A stretch of 64,000 nucleotides of DNA from Bradyrhizobium embrapense (GCF_001189235.2 NZ_LFIP02000002.1:682411-746410), one strand, 5' to 3'; shown: positions 1-9,267, counted from the stretch's first letter. Numbers and translations: made by a program. Notes: generated from the letters alone by a model not told the origin.

Positions 1-376
1 CAATACGCGTGACAATTTCCTCTTGGCGGCAGCCAAGCTCGGGCTCGATCGCCGCGACGTCCATCCCTGCGTCAGCTTCTTTGCGCCGGTTGCGATCGAT
101 GCGGACGGCAAGTTTGTCTGGTCCGACGCGCGACGGCACAAGGGTGACTTCGTCGACCTGCGCGCGGATATGGACCTGCTGATCGCGCTGTCGAACTGTC
201 CGCATCCGCTCGACCCGGCCAAGACCTATCCGCGGGCGAGCGTCGAGATCGTGCGCTATCGTGCCGGTGCACTCGCGGCCGACGATTTGTGCCGCACCGC
301 GACGGCCGAGGCGATCCGCGCCTATCAGAACAATGCGCTGTATTTCGGCGAGACGAGCGAAGGAGCGGTGCGATGA
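1..376 (+). CDS. DUF1989 (urea carboxylase-associated) protein, 5' truncated by window
   Basis: The reading frame is open from base 2 (N-T-R-D-N-F-L before the first internal TTG at 23) and stops at 376, so the true start lies upstream of the window. The visible 124 residues match the C-terminal half of DUF1989 proteins: compare HPCVSFFAPVAIDADGKFVW here with the equivalent NLNFFMNVPIDPTGNF in the next gene, and SNCPHPLDPAKTYPRA with SNCPQINNP. Such proteins occur in pairs beside urea-carboxylase-like genes and were reported to form the two-subunit carboxyguanidine deiminase (CgdAB). The stop overlaps the next start (ATGA), indicating translational coupling. Role as deiminase subunit is family knowledge; which subunit this is cannot be decided here. 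Confidence 0.85.
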   Translation, partial: NTRDNFLLAAAKLGLDRRDVHPCVSFFAPVAIDADGKFVWSDARRHKGDFVDLRADMDLLIALSNCPHPLDPAKTYPRASVEIVRYRAGALAADDLCRTATAEAIRAYQNNALYFGETSEGAVR

Positions 377-1017
377 CCACGCAATCCGCCGAGACCCGCG
401 GCCGCATCGTTCTCGACGTCGAAATCCCCGCGCGCAAGCCGTGGTCCGCCGTCATCCGCAAGGGACAGACGCTGAGGATCACGGATACCCATGGCCAGCA
501 GGCGGTCGATACGCTGTTCTATCGCGCCGACGACTTCGGCGAGCGCTACAGCGGGCAGGATACGCTGCGCGCGCAGGGCTCGGCCTATGTCGGGCTCGGC
601 ACCAGGATCATGTCCAACGAGGGCCGGGTGATGCTGCGCGTCACGGCAGACAGCTGCGGCCTGCACGATACCTCCGCCGGTGCCTGCTCCTGCGAGAGCA
701 ACACCGTTCGGTTCGGGCACCAGACCCGCTACCAGCATGCCTGCCGCGAGAATTTCGTGATCGAGGCCGCCAAATACGGCATGTCGAAGCGCGACATCGT
801 GCCGAATCTGAACTTCTTCATGAACGTGCCGATCGATCCCACCGGCAATTTCACTGTGGTCGATGGCGTCTCCAAGCCCGGCGACGCCATCGAGCTGGTC
901 GCCGAGATGGACGTGCTGTGCCTGATCTCGAACTGCCCGCAGATCAACAACCCTTGCAACGGTTTCTTCCCAACGCCGGTACAGGTCACGATCTACGACG
1001 TCGAGCCGGAGGCGTGA
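373..1017 (+). CDS. DUF1989 (urea carboxylase-associated) protein, second subunit
   Basis: 214 residues from the ATG at 373, which overlaps the preceding TGA; longer in-frame starts would run deep into the upstream gene. Features include an N-terminal beta-rich part with RITDTHGQQAVDT, a Cys-rich stretch (AGACSCESN, about residues 98-106) and FFMNVPIDPTGNF followed by SNCPQINNPCNGF. Cys and His residues of this family are thought to bind a metal. Together with the preceding paralogue it most likely forms the heteromeric carboxyguanidine deiminase that acts after a guanidine carboxylase; older annotation calls it urea amidolyase-associated protein. It ends 3 bases before the carboxylase gene, so all three are one transcript. 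Confidence 0.85.
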   Translation: MTTQSAETRGRIVLDVEIPARKPWSAVIRKGQTLRITDTHGQQAVDTLFYRADDFGERYSGQDTLRAQGSAYVGLGTRIMSNEGRVMLRVTADSCGLHDTSAGACSCESNTVRFGHQTRYQHACRENFVIEAAKYGMSKRDIVPNLNFFMNVPIDPTGNFTVVDGVSKPGDAIELVAEMDVLCLISNCPQINNPCNGFFPTPVQVTIYDVEPEA

Positions 1018-1020
1018 CGC

Positions 1021-4000
1021 ATGTTCAGCAAGGTCCTGATTGCCAACCGCGGCGAGATCGCCGGGCGGATCGGAAAGACATTGCGCCGCATGGGCACCTC
1101 TTCGGTCGCGGTCTATTCCGACGCCGACCGCTTCACGCGGCCGGTGCTCGAGGCTGACGAGGCGGTGCGCATTGGCCCGGCGCCCGCCGCCGAGAGCTAC
1201 CTCAACGTCGATGCGATCATGGCCGCGTGCCTTGCGACCGGCGCGCAGGCGGTGCATCCCGGCTACGGCTTCTTGTCGGAGAACCGCCGCTTCGCCGAGC
1301 GGCTCGCCGAACACGGCATCAAATTCATCGGGCCGCGGCCCGAGCATCTCGATGCCTTCGGCCTCAAGCACCGCGCGCGCGAGCTCGCCGAGCGCAGCGG
1401 CGTGCCGCTGCTGCCGGGCTCCGGCCTGCTGGACACCATCGAAGAGGCGGTGCAACAGGCGGAGGCGATCGGCTTCCCAGTGATGCTGAAGAGCACGGCG
1501 GGCGGCGGCGGCATCGGCATGCAGCTCTGCCACGACATGGCGACGCTGCGCGAGCGCTTTGAGTCCGTGCAGCGCACGGCGCGCGCCAGTTTCGGCGATG
1601 CCCGGGTCTATCTCGAGCGGTTCGTCGCCCGCGCGCGCCACATCGAGGTGCAGATCTTCGGCAACGGCAAGGGCGACGTGATCGCGCTCGGCGAGCGCGA
1701 TTGCTCGCTGCAGCGCCGCAACCAGAAGGTCTTCGAGGAGACGCCGGCGCCGGGGCTGTCCGACGATATCCGCCAGCGGTTGCATGCGGCCGCGGTATCG
1801 CTCGGCAAGGCCGTGGCCTACGAATCCGCCGGCACGGTGGAGTTCATCTACGACGTCGAGCGCGAGGATTTCTACTTCCTCGAGGTCAACACCCGTCTGC
1901 AGGTCGAGCATCCCGTCACCGAACAGGTCACCGGCGTCGACCTCGTCGAATGGATGATCCGGCAGGCGGCCGGCGAGGACGTGCTGGGCCAGGCCAGCAC
2001 GCTGACGCCAAAGGGCGCGGCGATCGAGGTGCGACTCTATGCCGAGAATCCGGGCGCAGGATTTCGCCCGAGCGCGGGCCGGCTGACGCGGGTCAGCTTT
2101 TCGCCGGACGCGCGGATCGACGGCTGGATCGAGACCGGCGCCGAGGTGTCGCCGTTCTACGATCCGATGCTGGCCAAGATCATCGTGTCGGCCGAGACGC
2201 GCGAGGCCGCGATCGCAAAGCTGACGCAGGCGCTGGACGACACGATCGTCGCCGGCATCGAGACCAATCTCGACTATCTGCGCGCCATCGCGGCGTCGGA
2301 TGTGTTCCGGAGCGGGCAGGTCGCGACCAGCGTGCTCGGCGCATTCGCCTATCGTCCCTACACCATCGACGTCGTCGCGCCCGGTGCGCAAAGCGGCGTG
2401 CAGGAATTGCCCGGCCGGCTGCATCTCTGGCATGTCGGCGTGCCGCCGAGCGGGCCGATGGACGAGCGGTCGTTCCGCCTCGCCAACCGTGTGGTCGGCA
2501 ATCCGGAGGTAACGACCGCGCTGGAGCTGACGGTCAACGGGCCGACTTTGCGCTTCAACACCGATGCGATCGTCGCGTTGTCCGGCGCGCAAATGAAGGC
2601 GTCGCTCGACGGTATTGATCTCGCCTACCACGAGCCTGTCGCGGTGCGTGCGGGCCAGACGCTCGTCATCGGCAGCATCAAGGGCCCGGGCCAGCGCACC
2701 TATCTTGCCGTGCGCGGCGGCATCGATGTGCCCGAGATTCTGGGTTCGCGTGCGGTGTTCGCTCTCGGCGCCTTCGGCGGCCACGCGACGGGCTCGCTGA
2801 AGGCCGGCGACGTGCTGCATATCGGCGCGAAGACGCAAGGCCTTGCGGCGCCGCGGCGCGCCACGGTGGACGAGCGGCCGGAGCTGACTTCGGCGTGGCA
2901 AATCGGCGTGGTCTATGGCCCGCACGGCGCGCCGGACTTCTTCCTCGATGAGGACATCGAGACGCTGTTCGCGGCGAGCTACGAGGTGCACTTCAACAGT
3001 GCTCGGACCGGGGTGCGGCTGATCGGGCCGAAGCCGCGCTGGGCGCGGGCCGACGGCGGCGAGGCCGGGCTGCATCCGTCGAACATCCACGACAACGCCT
3101 ATGCGGTCGGCTCGATCGACTTCACCGGCGACATGCCGATCATCCTCGGGCCCGACGGCCCGAGTCTCGGCGGCTTCGTGTGTCCAGCGGTCGTCGCGCG
3201 CGACGAGCTCTGGAAGGTCGGCCAGCTCCGGCCCGGCGACACCGTCCGCTTCGTGCCGGTGAAACGCGACGATCCGGTCGCCGGCCCCACCGTGCTGCGT
3301 GCGGCCGAAGTCGGCGCCGCCATTGTCGGGCGAAATGATGATGGCCCGATCCCGATGGTCTACCGCCGCGCCGGCGACGACAATCTGCTGGTCGAATATG
3401 GCCCGATGGAGCTCGACATCGCGCTGCGGCTGCGCGTGCATGTGCTGGCGCAGGCGCTGGAGGCTGCGAAGCTCGGCGGCCTGATCGATCTGACGCCCGG
3501 CATCCGTTCGTTGCAGATCCATTATGACGGCACTGCGTTGCCGCGAACCAAGCTGCTCGATGTGCTCAGGCGGATCGAGCGCGAACTGCCTGATGTCGAT
3601 GCGATGCGGGTGCCGAGCCGCACCGTGCATCTGCCGCTGTCGTGGCGGGATCCGCAGGCCGAATTGGCGATGCGCAAGTATCAGGAGCTGGTCCGTGCTG
3701 ATGCGCCATGGTGTCCGTCGAATGTCGAGTTCATCCGCCGCATCAACGGGCTCGGCAGCGAGGACGACGTTCGCCGCATCGTGCTCGATGCGGATTACTT
3801 CGTGCTCGGCCTCGGCGACGTCTATCTCGGCGCACCGGTGGCGACCCCGCTCGATCCGCGGCATCGCCTGGTGACCACGAAGTACAACCCGGCGCGGACC
3901 TGGACGCCGGAGAACGCGGTCGGAATCGGCGGCGCCTATATGTGCATCTACGGCATGGAAGGGCCGGGCGGCTACCAGCTGTTCGGACGCACCATCCAGG

Positions 4001-4563
4001 TCTGGAACACCTGGCGCACGACGCGGGTGTTCGAGCCCGGCCATCCCTGGTTGCTGCGGTTCTTCGACAAGATCCGCTTCTTCCCGGTCGACGCCGACGA
4101 ACTGCTGGACGCCCGCGCCGCATTCCCGCACGGGCAATACGACATCAGGATCGAGCAGGGCGAATTCTGCTACGCCGACTACGCGAAGCAGTTGACCGAG
4201 ACGCATTCGTCGATCGCAGCATTCAAGGCGACCCAGCAGGCCGCGTTCGATGCCGAGCGTCAGCGCTGGCGCGAGATGAAGCTCGATGAGGTGCCGGCGG
4301 AATCGATCGATGCGGGTGTCGCCGCGGCGGGCATTCCCGACGGCCAGATCGGCGCCTTTTCCGAAGTGCCCGGCAACATCTGGAAGATCCTGGTTGAGGA
4401 GGGCACCGCAGTCGCGGCCGGTGACGTGCTGGCGATCATCGAATCCATGAAGATGGAGATCTCGGTGCACGCACCCGCTGCGGGCCGCATCGCGTCGGTG
4501 CCGGTGAAACCGGGCCAGACGCTGCGCGCGGGCGACGTCGTGGCGTTGCTCATCGAATCGTGA
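1021..4563 (+). CDS. uca: Urea carboxylase-like biotin enzyme (urea or guanidine carboxylase)
   Basis: 1180 residues. Order of domains: biotin carboxylase (residues about 1-450, starting FSKVLIANRGEIAGRI, glycine-rich ATP loop GGGGIGMQ near 160-167, LEVNTRLQVEHPVTE), AHS2/KipA-like and AHS1/KipI-like carboxyltransferase part (about 460-1050, including GIGGAYMCIYGMEGPGGYQ), and a C-terminal biotinyl domain with ESMKMEI, biotinyl lysine about K1144. This is full length for bacterial urea carboxylases. The enzyme makes allophanate from urea or carboxyguanidine from guanidine with ATP and bicarbonate. The two DUF1989 genes immediately upstream favour guanidine as substrate. No allophanate hydrolase follows; the operon appears to end here. 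Confidence 0.93.
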   Translation: MFSKVLIANRGEIAGRIGKTLRRMGTSSVAVYSDADRFTRPVLEADEAVRIGPAPAAESYLNVDAIMAACLATGAQAVHPGYGFLSENRRFAERLAEHGIKFIGPRPEHLDAFGLKHRARELAERSGVPLLPGSGLLDTIEEAVQQAEAIGFPVMLKSTAGGGGIGMQLCHDMATLRERFESVQRTARASFGDARVYLERFVARARHIEVQIFGNGKGDVIALGERDCSLQRRNQKVFEETPAPGLSDDIRQRLHAAAVSLGKAVAYESAGTVEFIYDVEREDFYFLEVNTRLQVEHPVTEQVTGVDLVEWMIRQAAGEDVLGQASTLTPKGAAIEVRLYAENPGAGFRPSAGRLTRVSFSPDARIDGWIETGAEVSPFYDPMLAKIIVSAETREAAIAKLTQALDDTIVAGIETNLDYLRAIAASDVFRSGQVATSVLGAFAYRPYTIDVVAPGAQSGVQELPGRLHLWHVGVPPSGPMDERSFRLANRVVGNPEVTTALELTVNGPTLRFNTDAIVALSGAQMKASLDGIDLAYHEPVAVRAGQTLVIGSIKGPGQRTYLAVRGGIDVPEILGSRAVFALGAFGGHATGSLKAGDVLHIGAKTQGLAAPRRATVDERPELTSAWQIGVVYGPHGAPDFFLDEDIETLFAASYEVHFNSARTGVRLIGPKPRWARADGGEAGLHPSNIHDNAYAVGSIDFTGDMPIILGPDGPSLGGFVCPAVVARDELWKVGQLRPGDTVRFVPVKRDDPVAGPTVLRAAEVGAAIVGRNDDGPIPMVYRRAGDDNLLVEYGPMELDIALRLRVHVLAQALEAAKLGGLIDLTPGIRSLQIHYDGTALPRTKLLDVLRRIERELPDVDAMRVPSRTVHLPLSWRDPQAELAMRKYQELVRADAPWCPSNVEFIRRINGLGSEDDVRRIVLDADYFVLGLGDVYLGAPVATPLDPRHRLVTTKYNPARTWTPENAVGIGGAYMCIYGMEGPGGYQLFGRTIQVWNTWRTTRVFEPGHPWLLRFFDKIRFFPVDADELLDARAAFPHGQYDIRIEQGEFCYADYAKQLTETHSSIAAFKATQQAAFDAERQRWREMKLDEVPAESIDAGVAAAGIPDGQIGAFSEVPGNIWKILVEEGTAVAAGDVLAIIESMKMEISVHAPAAGRIASVPVKPGQTLRAGDVVALLIES

Positions 4564-4585
4564 CGTCCCCGGGGCCAACTGCCGG

Positions 4586-4813
4586 TCAATTCCCGGTCGC
4601 GCCGCGAACAATAAGGTTTGCGGTATCGCGGCGCGCCGAACCTTCATTGCGGCCTGGTGCGGTCCAGACCCTTGGCACGTCAGCGTTCAAGAGTTCGCAG
4701 GATTCCTTGATCCTGAGGTATGAACGTTGCAGCGCCTCTTGGGTCAGGGCGTCGCTTCTGCGCCGCCGCGCGATCACCCGCGCGACCTGCCAGGCAATCC
4801 ACTCGTCAGGCAT
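4586..4813 (-). CDS. Small hypothetical protein (75 aa)
   Basis: 75 residues, lies tail-to-tail with the carboxylase gene (22 bp between stops). A purine-rich ribosome site (GGAGAAGGA) sits about 8 bases before the ATG, which is the main reason to accept it. Composition is soluble and basic (VARVIARRRRSDALTQEALQRSY), with no signal peptide or recognisable motif. Family unknown to me; small proteins of this kind are common in rhizobia. Confidence 0.5.
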   Translation of the reverse strand: MPDEWIAWQVARVIARRRRSDALTQEALQRSYLRIKESCELLNADVPRVWTAPGRNEGSARRDTANLIVRGATGN

Positions 4814-4961
4814 CGGAGCGTTCCTTCTCCAGATCGGCTGCCTAGGTCTATGCCGGGAACAGATGTCACGCCATCCGTCGTTTCAGCATCGCTGGAGCGG
4901 TAGCCTTGGCCTCCACGCTGTTGTCGCCGTGCCCGCCTGTGCTCGAGATCCGGCGCGCAGG

Positions 4962-5150
4962 TCAGGTCAGCTTCACTGTCGCGTGGCCATGCTTGCCCTC
5001 CCTTGGAAACGGTTCGGAGGTCTTTCGGCCGAGGAACGTATCGTTGGGCGCCTTGAGCAGGTCGCGGGCCTGTCGGATCAGTTCGCGTGTGTGGGCCGTA
5101 ATGGCAGCATCGGCTTCATCAAGATGATAAATCGGTACGCGGCCGGACAT
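4962..5150 (-). CDS. Small hypothetical protein (62 aa)
   Basis: 62 residues beginning MSGRVPIYHLDEADAAI. I prefer the ATG at 5150 because GGAGA lies at normal distance before it; an ATG four codons upstream (5162) lacks such a site. The protein is soluble, with a helical centre (TRELIRQARDLL) and a basic C-terminus. No domain recognised. It could form a unit with the next small gene on the same strand, 148 bp downstream. Confidence 0.5.
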   Translation of the reverse strand: MSGRVPIYHLDEADAAITAHTRELIRQARDLLKAPNDTFLGRKTSEPFPREGKHGHATVKLT

Positions 5151-5521
5151 CGGCGTCTCCATCGCTAGCAGGCGGGAGCGCGCTCGGTCTCTCAGCCACC
5201 GACGCCTACGGACAAAGCCTCAGCCGGTGATGGATTGACCGTAGCACGAAGGGCTCGAACGATGAAGCCGCCGCTCCCGGACGTTCCACGATCGAGCGGA
5301 GCGATCTGCGTCACACACGACGGTGCGGGCGCGCACGGTTCGGTCTCGCCTTTTCCACAACGGACCCGCTTCGACGATGAGGACGTGACGTCAGGAGCCA
5401 GCGCTCGCGTGATCGTTCGACGTGATCAGATATCCGGCACCGGCCTCGCCTCGGCTTGAATCCATCGCAAAACAGGAACGGAGGACGAAAGCTCGCTTTG
5501 TTGCAAACGACATCAACAACG
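5151..5521. other. Gene-free stretch before the CheB remnant
   Basis: About 370 bases in which I see no convincing gene, RNA or terminator. A GGAGG at 5480-5484 could serve a TTG start at 5498 for the CheB-like frame that follows. The upstream part contains no strong promoter match that I can defend. Confidence 0.4.
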
Positions 5522-6114
5522 ATGGGTTCCATGCCCGATCGCGATATCATCGTCATCGGCGGCTCCGCCGGGGCAATTGCACCCTTGAGGCAAATCCTCG
5601 GGCGATTGCCGCCTGACCTGCCGGCCGCAATCTGCATTGTGCTGCACATGCCGGCCAATGGGATCGGCATTCTCTCGACGGTCGCGGGCGCGGCCGGCAG
5701 GCTGCCGGTCCGGCAAGCGGAAAGCGGCATGGTGATCGAGAACAGCCAGGTCTATCTGGCGGGGCCGGACCGTCATCTGCTGGTCCTGGACGGCCATCTG
5801 ATGCTCGATCGTGGCCCGTGCGAGAACCTGGTGCGGCCGGCGATCGACCCGTTGTTTCGCTCGGCCGAGCGGCACTATGGACCTCGGGTGATCGGCGTGG
5901 TGCTGAGCGAGCGGTTATCCGATGGGGCCGCGGGCCTGCAAGCGATCAAGCGTTGCGGCGGGATCACGCTGGTGCAGGATCCCGCGGACGCTATTTCCAG
6001 CAAATGCCGCGCCGGGCGCTGCAAGCAACCACGGTCGATCTCTGCGCTCCAGGCGCCCGGCTTGGCGACGCCTTGCTCGATCTGGTCCGGGAGCGGTCGA
6101 TCGCGATTCCATAG
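5522..6114 (+). pseudogene. Stand-alone CheB methylesterase-like gene with a frameshift
   Basis: The frame from 5522 encodes a CheB catalytic domain: Ser motif VIGGSAGA, His in IVLHM, and the Asp loop LSDGAAGLQAIKRCGGI, reading to QDPAD. Just after the GAC at 5987-5989 the homology moves to another frame, reading YFQQMPRRALQATTVDL and stopping at 6114. Restoring one base near 5990-5992 gives an uninterrupted CheB of about 200 residues. As it stands the original frame runs on with unrelated residues to 6160. All three catalytic positions precede the break, so partial function is conceivable, but the last helix and strand are lost. There is no receiver domain. The start is uncertain (5522, 5531, or TTG 5498). 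Confidence 0.7.
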
Positions 6115-6218
6115 GGCGCGCACGCGCTTGCCGTCGCATAGCGTGAAGATCCGGATATGATCGGGCAAGTCATGCTACAATGAATTGATCCGACGCGACC
6201 GGCGCAGAAGGAACCGTG

Positions 6219-6488
6219 ATGGCTGGCGCTGAACATGCGAACTGGGCCGAGCAGTTGCGGTCGGAACGGGCGCTTCTGGTCAAGGCGGAGGTCGATATCG
6301 AGGAGGGCTGGAAGCGCCTTCGCAGCCAGCAGGATTTGGTGCTTTGGCTGCGGCGGGCCGGCCACGACACCAACGAGGCCGAGCGTCTGGCCAGCCTGCT
6401 CAAGCAGACCTTGATCGAGTGGGAACGACATCGGACCCTGATTGCGCAGCGGGTCGCATATCTCGAAGGACAGGTCACATCTTCCTAA
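6219..6488 (+). CDS. Small helical protein with GHDTxEA motif (89 aa)
   Basis: 89 residues; ATG at 6219 has AAGGA 6 bases upstream (a GTG one codon earlier is less likely). Almost wholly alpha-helical, rich in Leu, Arg and Glu, with the motif LRRAGHDTNEAERLASLL at about residues 45-62. The same GHDT-x-EA signature appears in the gene at 9332-9547 on the other strand, so the two are paralogues flanking the CheB-CheR fusion. Function unknown; a partner of the chemoreceptor-like signalling protein is only a guess from position. Confidence 0.7.
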   Translation: MAGAEHANWAEQLRSERALLVKAEVDIEEGWKRLRSQQDLVLWLRRAGHDTNEAERLASLLKQTLIEWERHRTLIAQRVAYLEGQVTSS

Positions 6489-6726
6489 AGGCGCGATGGG
6501 ACGAGTTTGGGCCGGAGCGCAAGGAGGGCTGCGAACTCCCGAAAGGCAGTCTCCTGGCTTGGCTGTTGGCGCCATGACTTCTCCGTTCCTGGAGGGCGAC
6601 CGCGCGTCGGGTCGAGTTTTTCAGGAAATTGGATAATGCCTACGTATCCCATTGGGATGGAACTGAACTCTGCTATCAACATGGCTAGGGCGAGGCGCCT
6701 ACAGGTCAACGAGAGTCGTTGCGATC

Positions 6727-9267
6727 ATGGATGATGTTGGTCAACCGCAGAGCGGAGACGAAGAGCGCCAGTCAAAGGTGCCGCTGATCGTCGGCGTCGG
6801 TGCGTCCGCCGGGGCCGTGGAAAGCATCGGGCGGTTCTTCTCGAAGCTGAGGCTCAGTCCTGACCAGGCAATCGTGCTCGTGCTGCAGTACCGGGCTGCC
6901 ATCGAGGACACCCAGCTGCACCAAGCATTGCAGCGATCAGAAGGCGCGAAACTGTGCGAGATCAACGATGGCCAGATCGTGGAGGGCGGCGCGATCCACC
7001 TTTGTCCGCCCGATATGATCACCACGATTCATGGCGGCCGTTTCACGGTCCGGCGCGCCGAGCACCAGCGCGGTGAACGGGCGGCCATCGACAGTTTCCT
7101 GGTGTCGCTGGCGGAAGACCGCGCCGAGCAATCGATCGGCGTCGTGCTGGCCGGCACGGGAGGCGACGGGACGCTCGGGGTCGCGACCTTGAAGGATCAT
7201 GGCGGTCTGGCGATTGCTGAGCGCAGCGCCGACGGGCAGTCCGCGCCGTACGACGAGAGCAACTCGGCCGCAGCCATTGCGGATTTCGTGCTGCCGCCCG
7301 AGGATATTCCGGAACATATCGACGTCTACGCCCGCCACCTGCGGCGGCTCGAGAAGAAGCAGGGGTTCGACGAGGTGCTGGCGGCGGCCGCCAGCTCGCT
7401 TGCACGCATTGCGGATATCCTTCGCAACAAGACCGGCAACGATTTCCACGGTTACAAGCAGAACACCTTCCTGCGTCGCGTCCAGCGTCGCATGCAGGTG
7501 GTGCAGATCGACAATATTTCCTCTTATGTCGATTTCCTGAGGAATGACAAGGACGAGGCGCAGCATCTCTTCAACGACCTTCTGATCGGCGTGACGGAGT
7601 TTTTCCGCGACAAGAAGGAGTTCGATGTCCTGGAAACCCAGGTCATCCCGAAGATCTTCGAGGGAAAGGGCGCTGGCCAGCAGGTGCGCATCTGGGTGCT
7701 CGGTTGCGCCACCGGTGAGGAGGCGTACTCGATCGGCATCCTTCTGCGCGGACATATGGCCAGCCTGGATGCGGCGCCGCAGGTGCAGATCTTCGCGACC
7801 GATATCGACGGCCGGGCGCTCGCCACCGCGCGCGTCGGGCGTTATCGCACCAGCATTGAAAGCGACATGATTCCGGAACGATTGGCGCGCTGGTTCGTGC
7901 GCGAGGGCGACACGTATTGCGTCGTCAAGGAGCTGCGAGAGATGTGCATCTTCTCGCAACACAACGTCACCAAGGATGCGCCGTTCTCCAAGCTCGACCT
8001 GATCTCGTGCCGCAATCTCCTGATCTATCTCAATGCCGAGCTGCAGAACCGCGTGATCCCGCTGTTTCACTTTGCGCTGCTCCCGGATCGTTTCCTGTTC
8101 CTGGGCAATTCCGAGAACGTCACCCGGCACCTGAAGCTGTTTGCGCCGGTCGATCGGCGCGCGCGTATCTTCAGAAGGCTAGAGAACGGAACGCGGCTGC
8201 CGCCGGAATTTCCGATCACGACGGCGGCCGGACGGGCGGCGATCGACGCTCCGCCCCCGCGCTCCATCGGCACGGATGTCGGTCTCGAGCGCCGCGCCCA
8301 GCGCATCGCCGAGCGCTATGCGCCGGCCTACGTGATCACCGACGGGCATTTTCACATCCTGCATTTCTCCGGCCGGACCGGCCGGTACATCGATCCGACG
8401 GCAGGCGCAGCGACGCTCGACCTGTTGCATCTCGTGCACCGCGATCTCAGGCTGGAGCTGCGCACCGCGCTGAGCCGCGCAGCGGAAACCAATGAAGCGG
8501 CGCAAGCTGAACAGGTGCAGCTCGGCGTCAACGGGCATCGCGTCCTGGTCGACATCACGGTCGAGCCTGTCCAGGACGGCCTCGCCGGCCAGCGCAATTT
8601 CGTCGTCCTGTTCAAGGATGGCCCGGTCCGGTCCGACGAGCGCGCGGAGAGCAACCCCAACGCCCTGGTCAGGACTGAGCATGTCGAGCGGCTGGAGAGC
8701 GAGCTGCGCGCCACCCGCGAACGGCTGCAGGCCACGATCGAGGAGCTTGAAAGCACCAACGAGGAGCTGAAGTCCTCCAACGAGGAATATCAGTCGCTCA
8801 ACGAAGAGCTGCAATCCGCCAACGAGGAGCTGGAGACCTCGCGCGAGGAATTGCAGTCGGTCAACGAAGAGCTGACGACCGTCAACGGCGAGCTGGCGCA
8901 TCGCGTACAGGAGCTCACTCGCGCCACCAGCGACCTGAAGAACTTCCTCGAGAGCACGCAGATCGCAACGGTGTTCCTGGACAACGAGCTGAAGGTGATG
9001 AACTTCACTCCGGCGATCACCCAATTGCTGCATCTAGTCGAGACCGATGTCGGCCGGCCGATCGCGCACATCAAGGCGCGTATTCCGATCGAGGAACTCT
9101 ACGACGATGTCCGGCGCGTGCTGCGGACGCTGGCGAGCGTCGAACGCGAGCTGACCGCGCCCGACACCGGCACGCGCTACATCGTGCGCATCCTGCCCTA
9201 CCGCAGCATCGACAATTTCATCGCCGGCGTCGTGATCACCTTTATCGACGTCACGGCGATCACGTAA
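6727..9267 (+). CDS. CheB-CheR-coiled coil-PAS fusion protein
   Basis: 846 residues. Domain order: CheB methylesterase (about 10-190; GVGASAGAVESI, LAGTGGDGTLGV), CheR methyltransferase (about 215-480; FLRRVQRRMQV, IWVLGCATGEEAYSIGILL as the SAM loop, DLISCRNLLIYL), a weak PAS-like segment (about 520-630), a long Glu/Leu coiled coil (about 655-740; ESTNEELKSSNEEYQSLNEE), and a C-terminal PAS domain ending VVITFIDVTAIT. Unlike many relatives it has no histidine kinase after the PAS and no receiver before the CheB. No other chemotaxis genes lie nearby, which argues for a regulatory rather than flagellar role. ATG at 6727 has only a weak ribosome site. Confidence 0.93.
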   Translation: MDDVGQPQSGDEERQSKVPLIVGVGASAGAVESIGRFFSKLRLSPDQAIVLVLQYRAAIEDTQLHQALQRSEGAKLCEINDGQIVEGGAIHLCPPDMITTIHGGRFTVRRAEHQRGERAAIDSFLVSLAEDRAEQSIGVVLAGTGGDGTLGVATLKDHGGLAIAERSADGQSAPYDESNSAAAIADFVLPPEDIPEHIDVYARHLRRLEKKQGFDEVLAAAASSLARIADILRNKTGNDFHGYKQNTFLRRVQRRMQVVQIDNISSYVDFLRNDKDEAQHLFNDLLIGVTEFFRDKKEFDVLETQVIPKIFEGKGAGQQVRIWVLGCATGEEAYSIGILLRGHMASLDAAPQVQIFATDIDGRALATARVGRYRTSIESDMIPERLARWFVREGDTYCVVKELREMCIFSQHNVTKDAPFSKLDLISCRNLLIYLNAELQNRVIPLFHFALLPDRFLFLGNSENVTRHLKLFAPVDRRARIFRRLENGTRLPPEFPITTAAGRAAIDAPPPRSIGTDVGLERRAQRIAERYAPAYVITDGHFHILHFSGRTGRYIDPTAGAATLDLLHLVHRDLRLELRTALSRAAETNEAAQAEQVQLGVNGHRVLVDITVEPVQDGLAGQRNFVVLFKDGPVRSDERAESNPNALVRTEHVERLESELRATRERLQATIEELESTNEELKSSNEEYQSLNEELQSANEELETSREELQSVNEELTTVNGELAHRVQELTRATSDLKNFLESTQIATVFLDNELKVMNFTPAITQLLHLVETDVGRPIAHIKARIPIEELYDDVRRVLRTLASVERELTAPDTGTRYIVRILPYRSIDNFIAGVVITFIDVTAIT

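Noticed and set aside
325..4647. Very long open frame (over 1400 codons) on the minus strand opposite the carboxylase
   Set aside because: It is a shadow of the GC-rich carboxylase codons: composition is Arg/Ala/His-rich and lacks any domain, whereas the plus-strand protein has clear biotin carboxylase and biotinyl motifs.
4560..5168. About 200-codon plus-strand frame after the carboxylase
   Set aside because: Protein sequence is disordered and without motif; the minus-strand small genes have better ribosome sites.
6937..8130. About 400-codon minus-strand frame opposite the CheB-CheR fusion
   Set aside because: Shadow frame; low complexity, no ribosome site, and the plus strand carries unmistakable CheB and CheR motifs.
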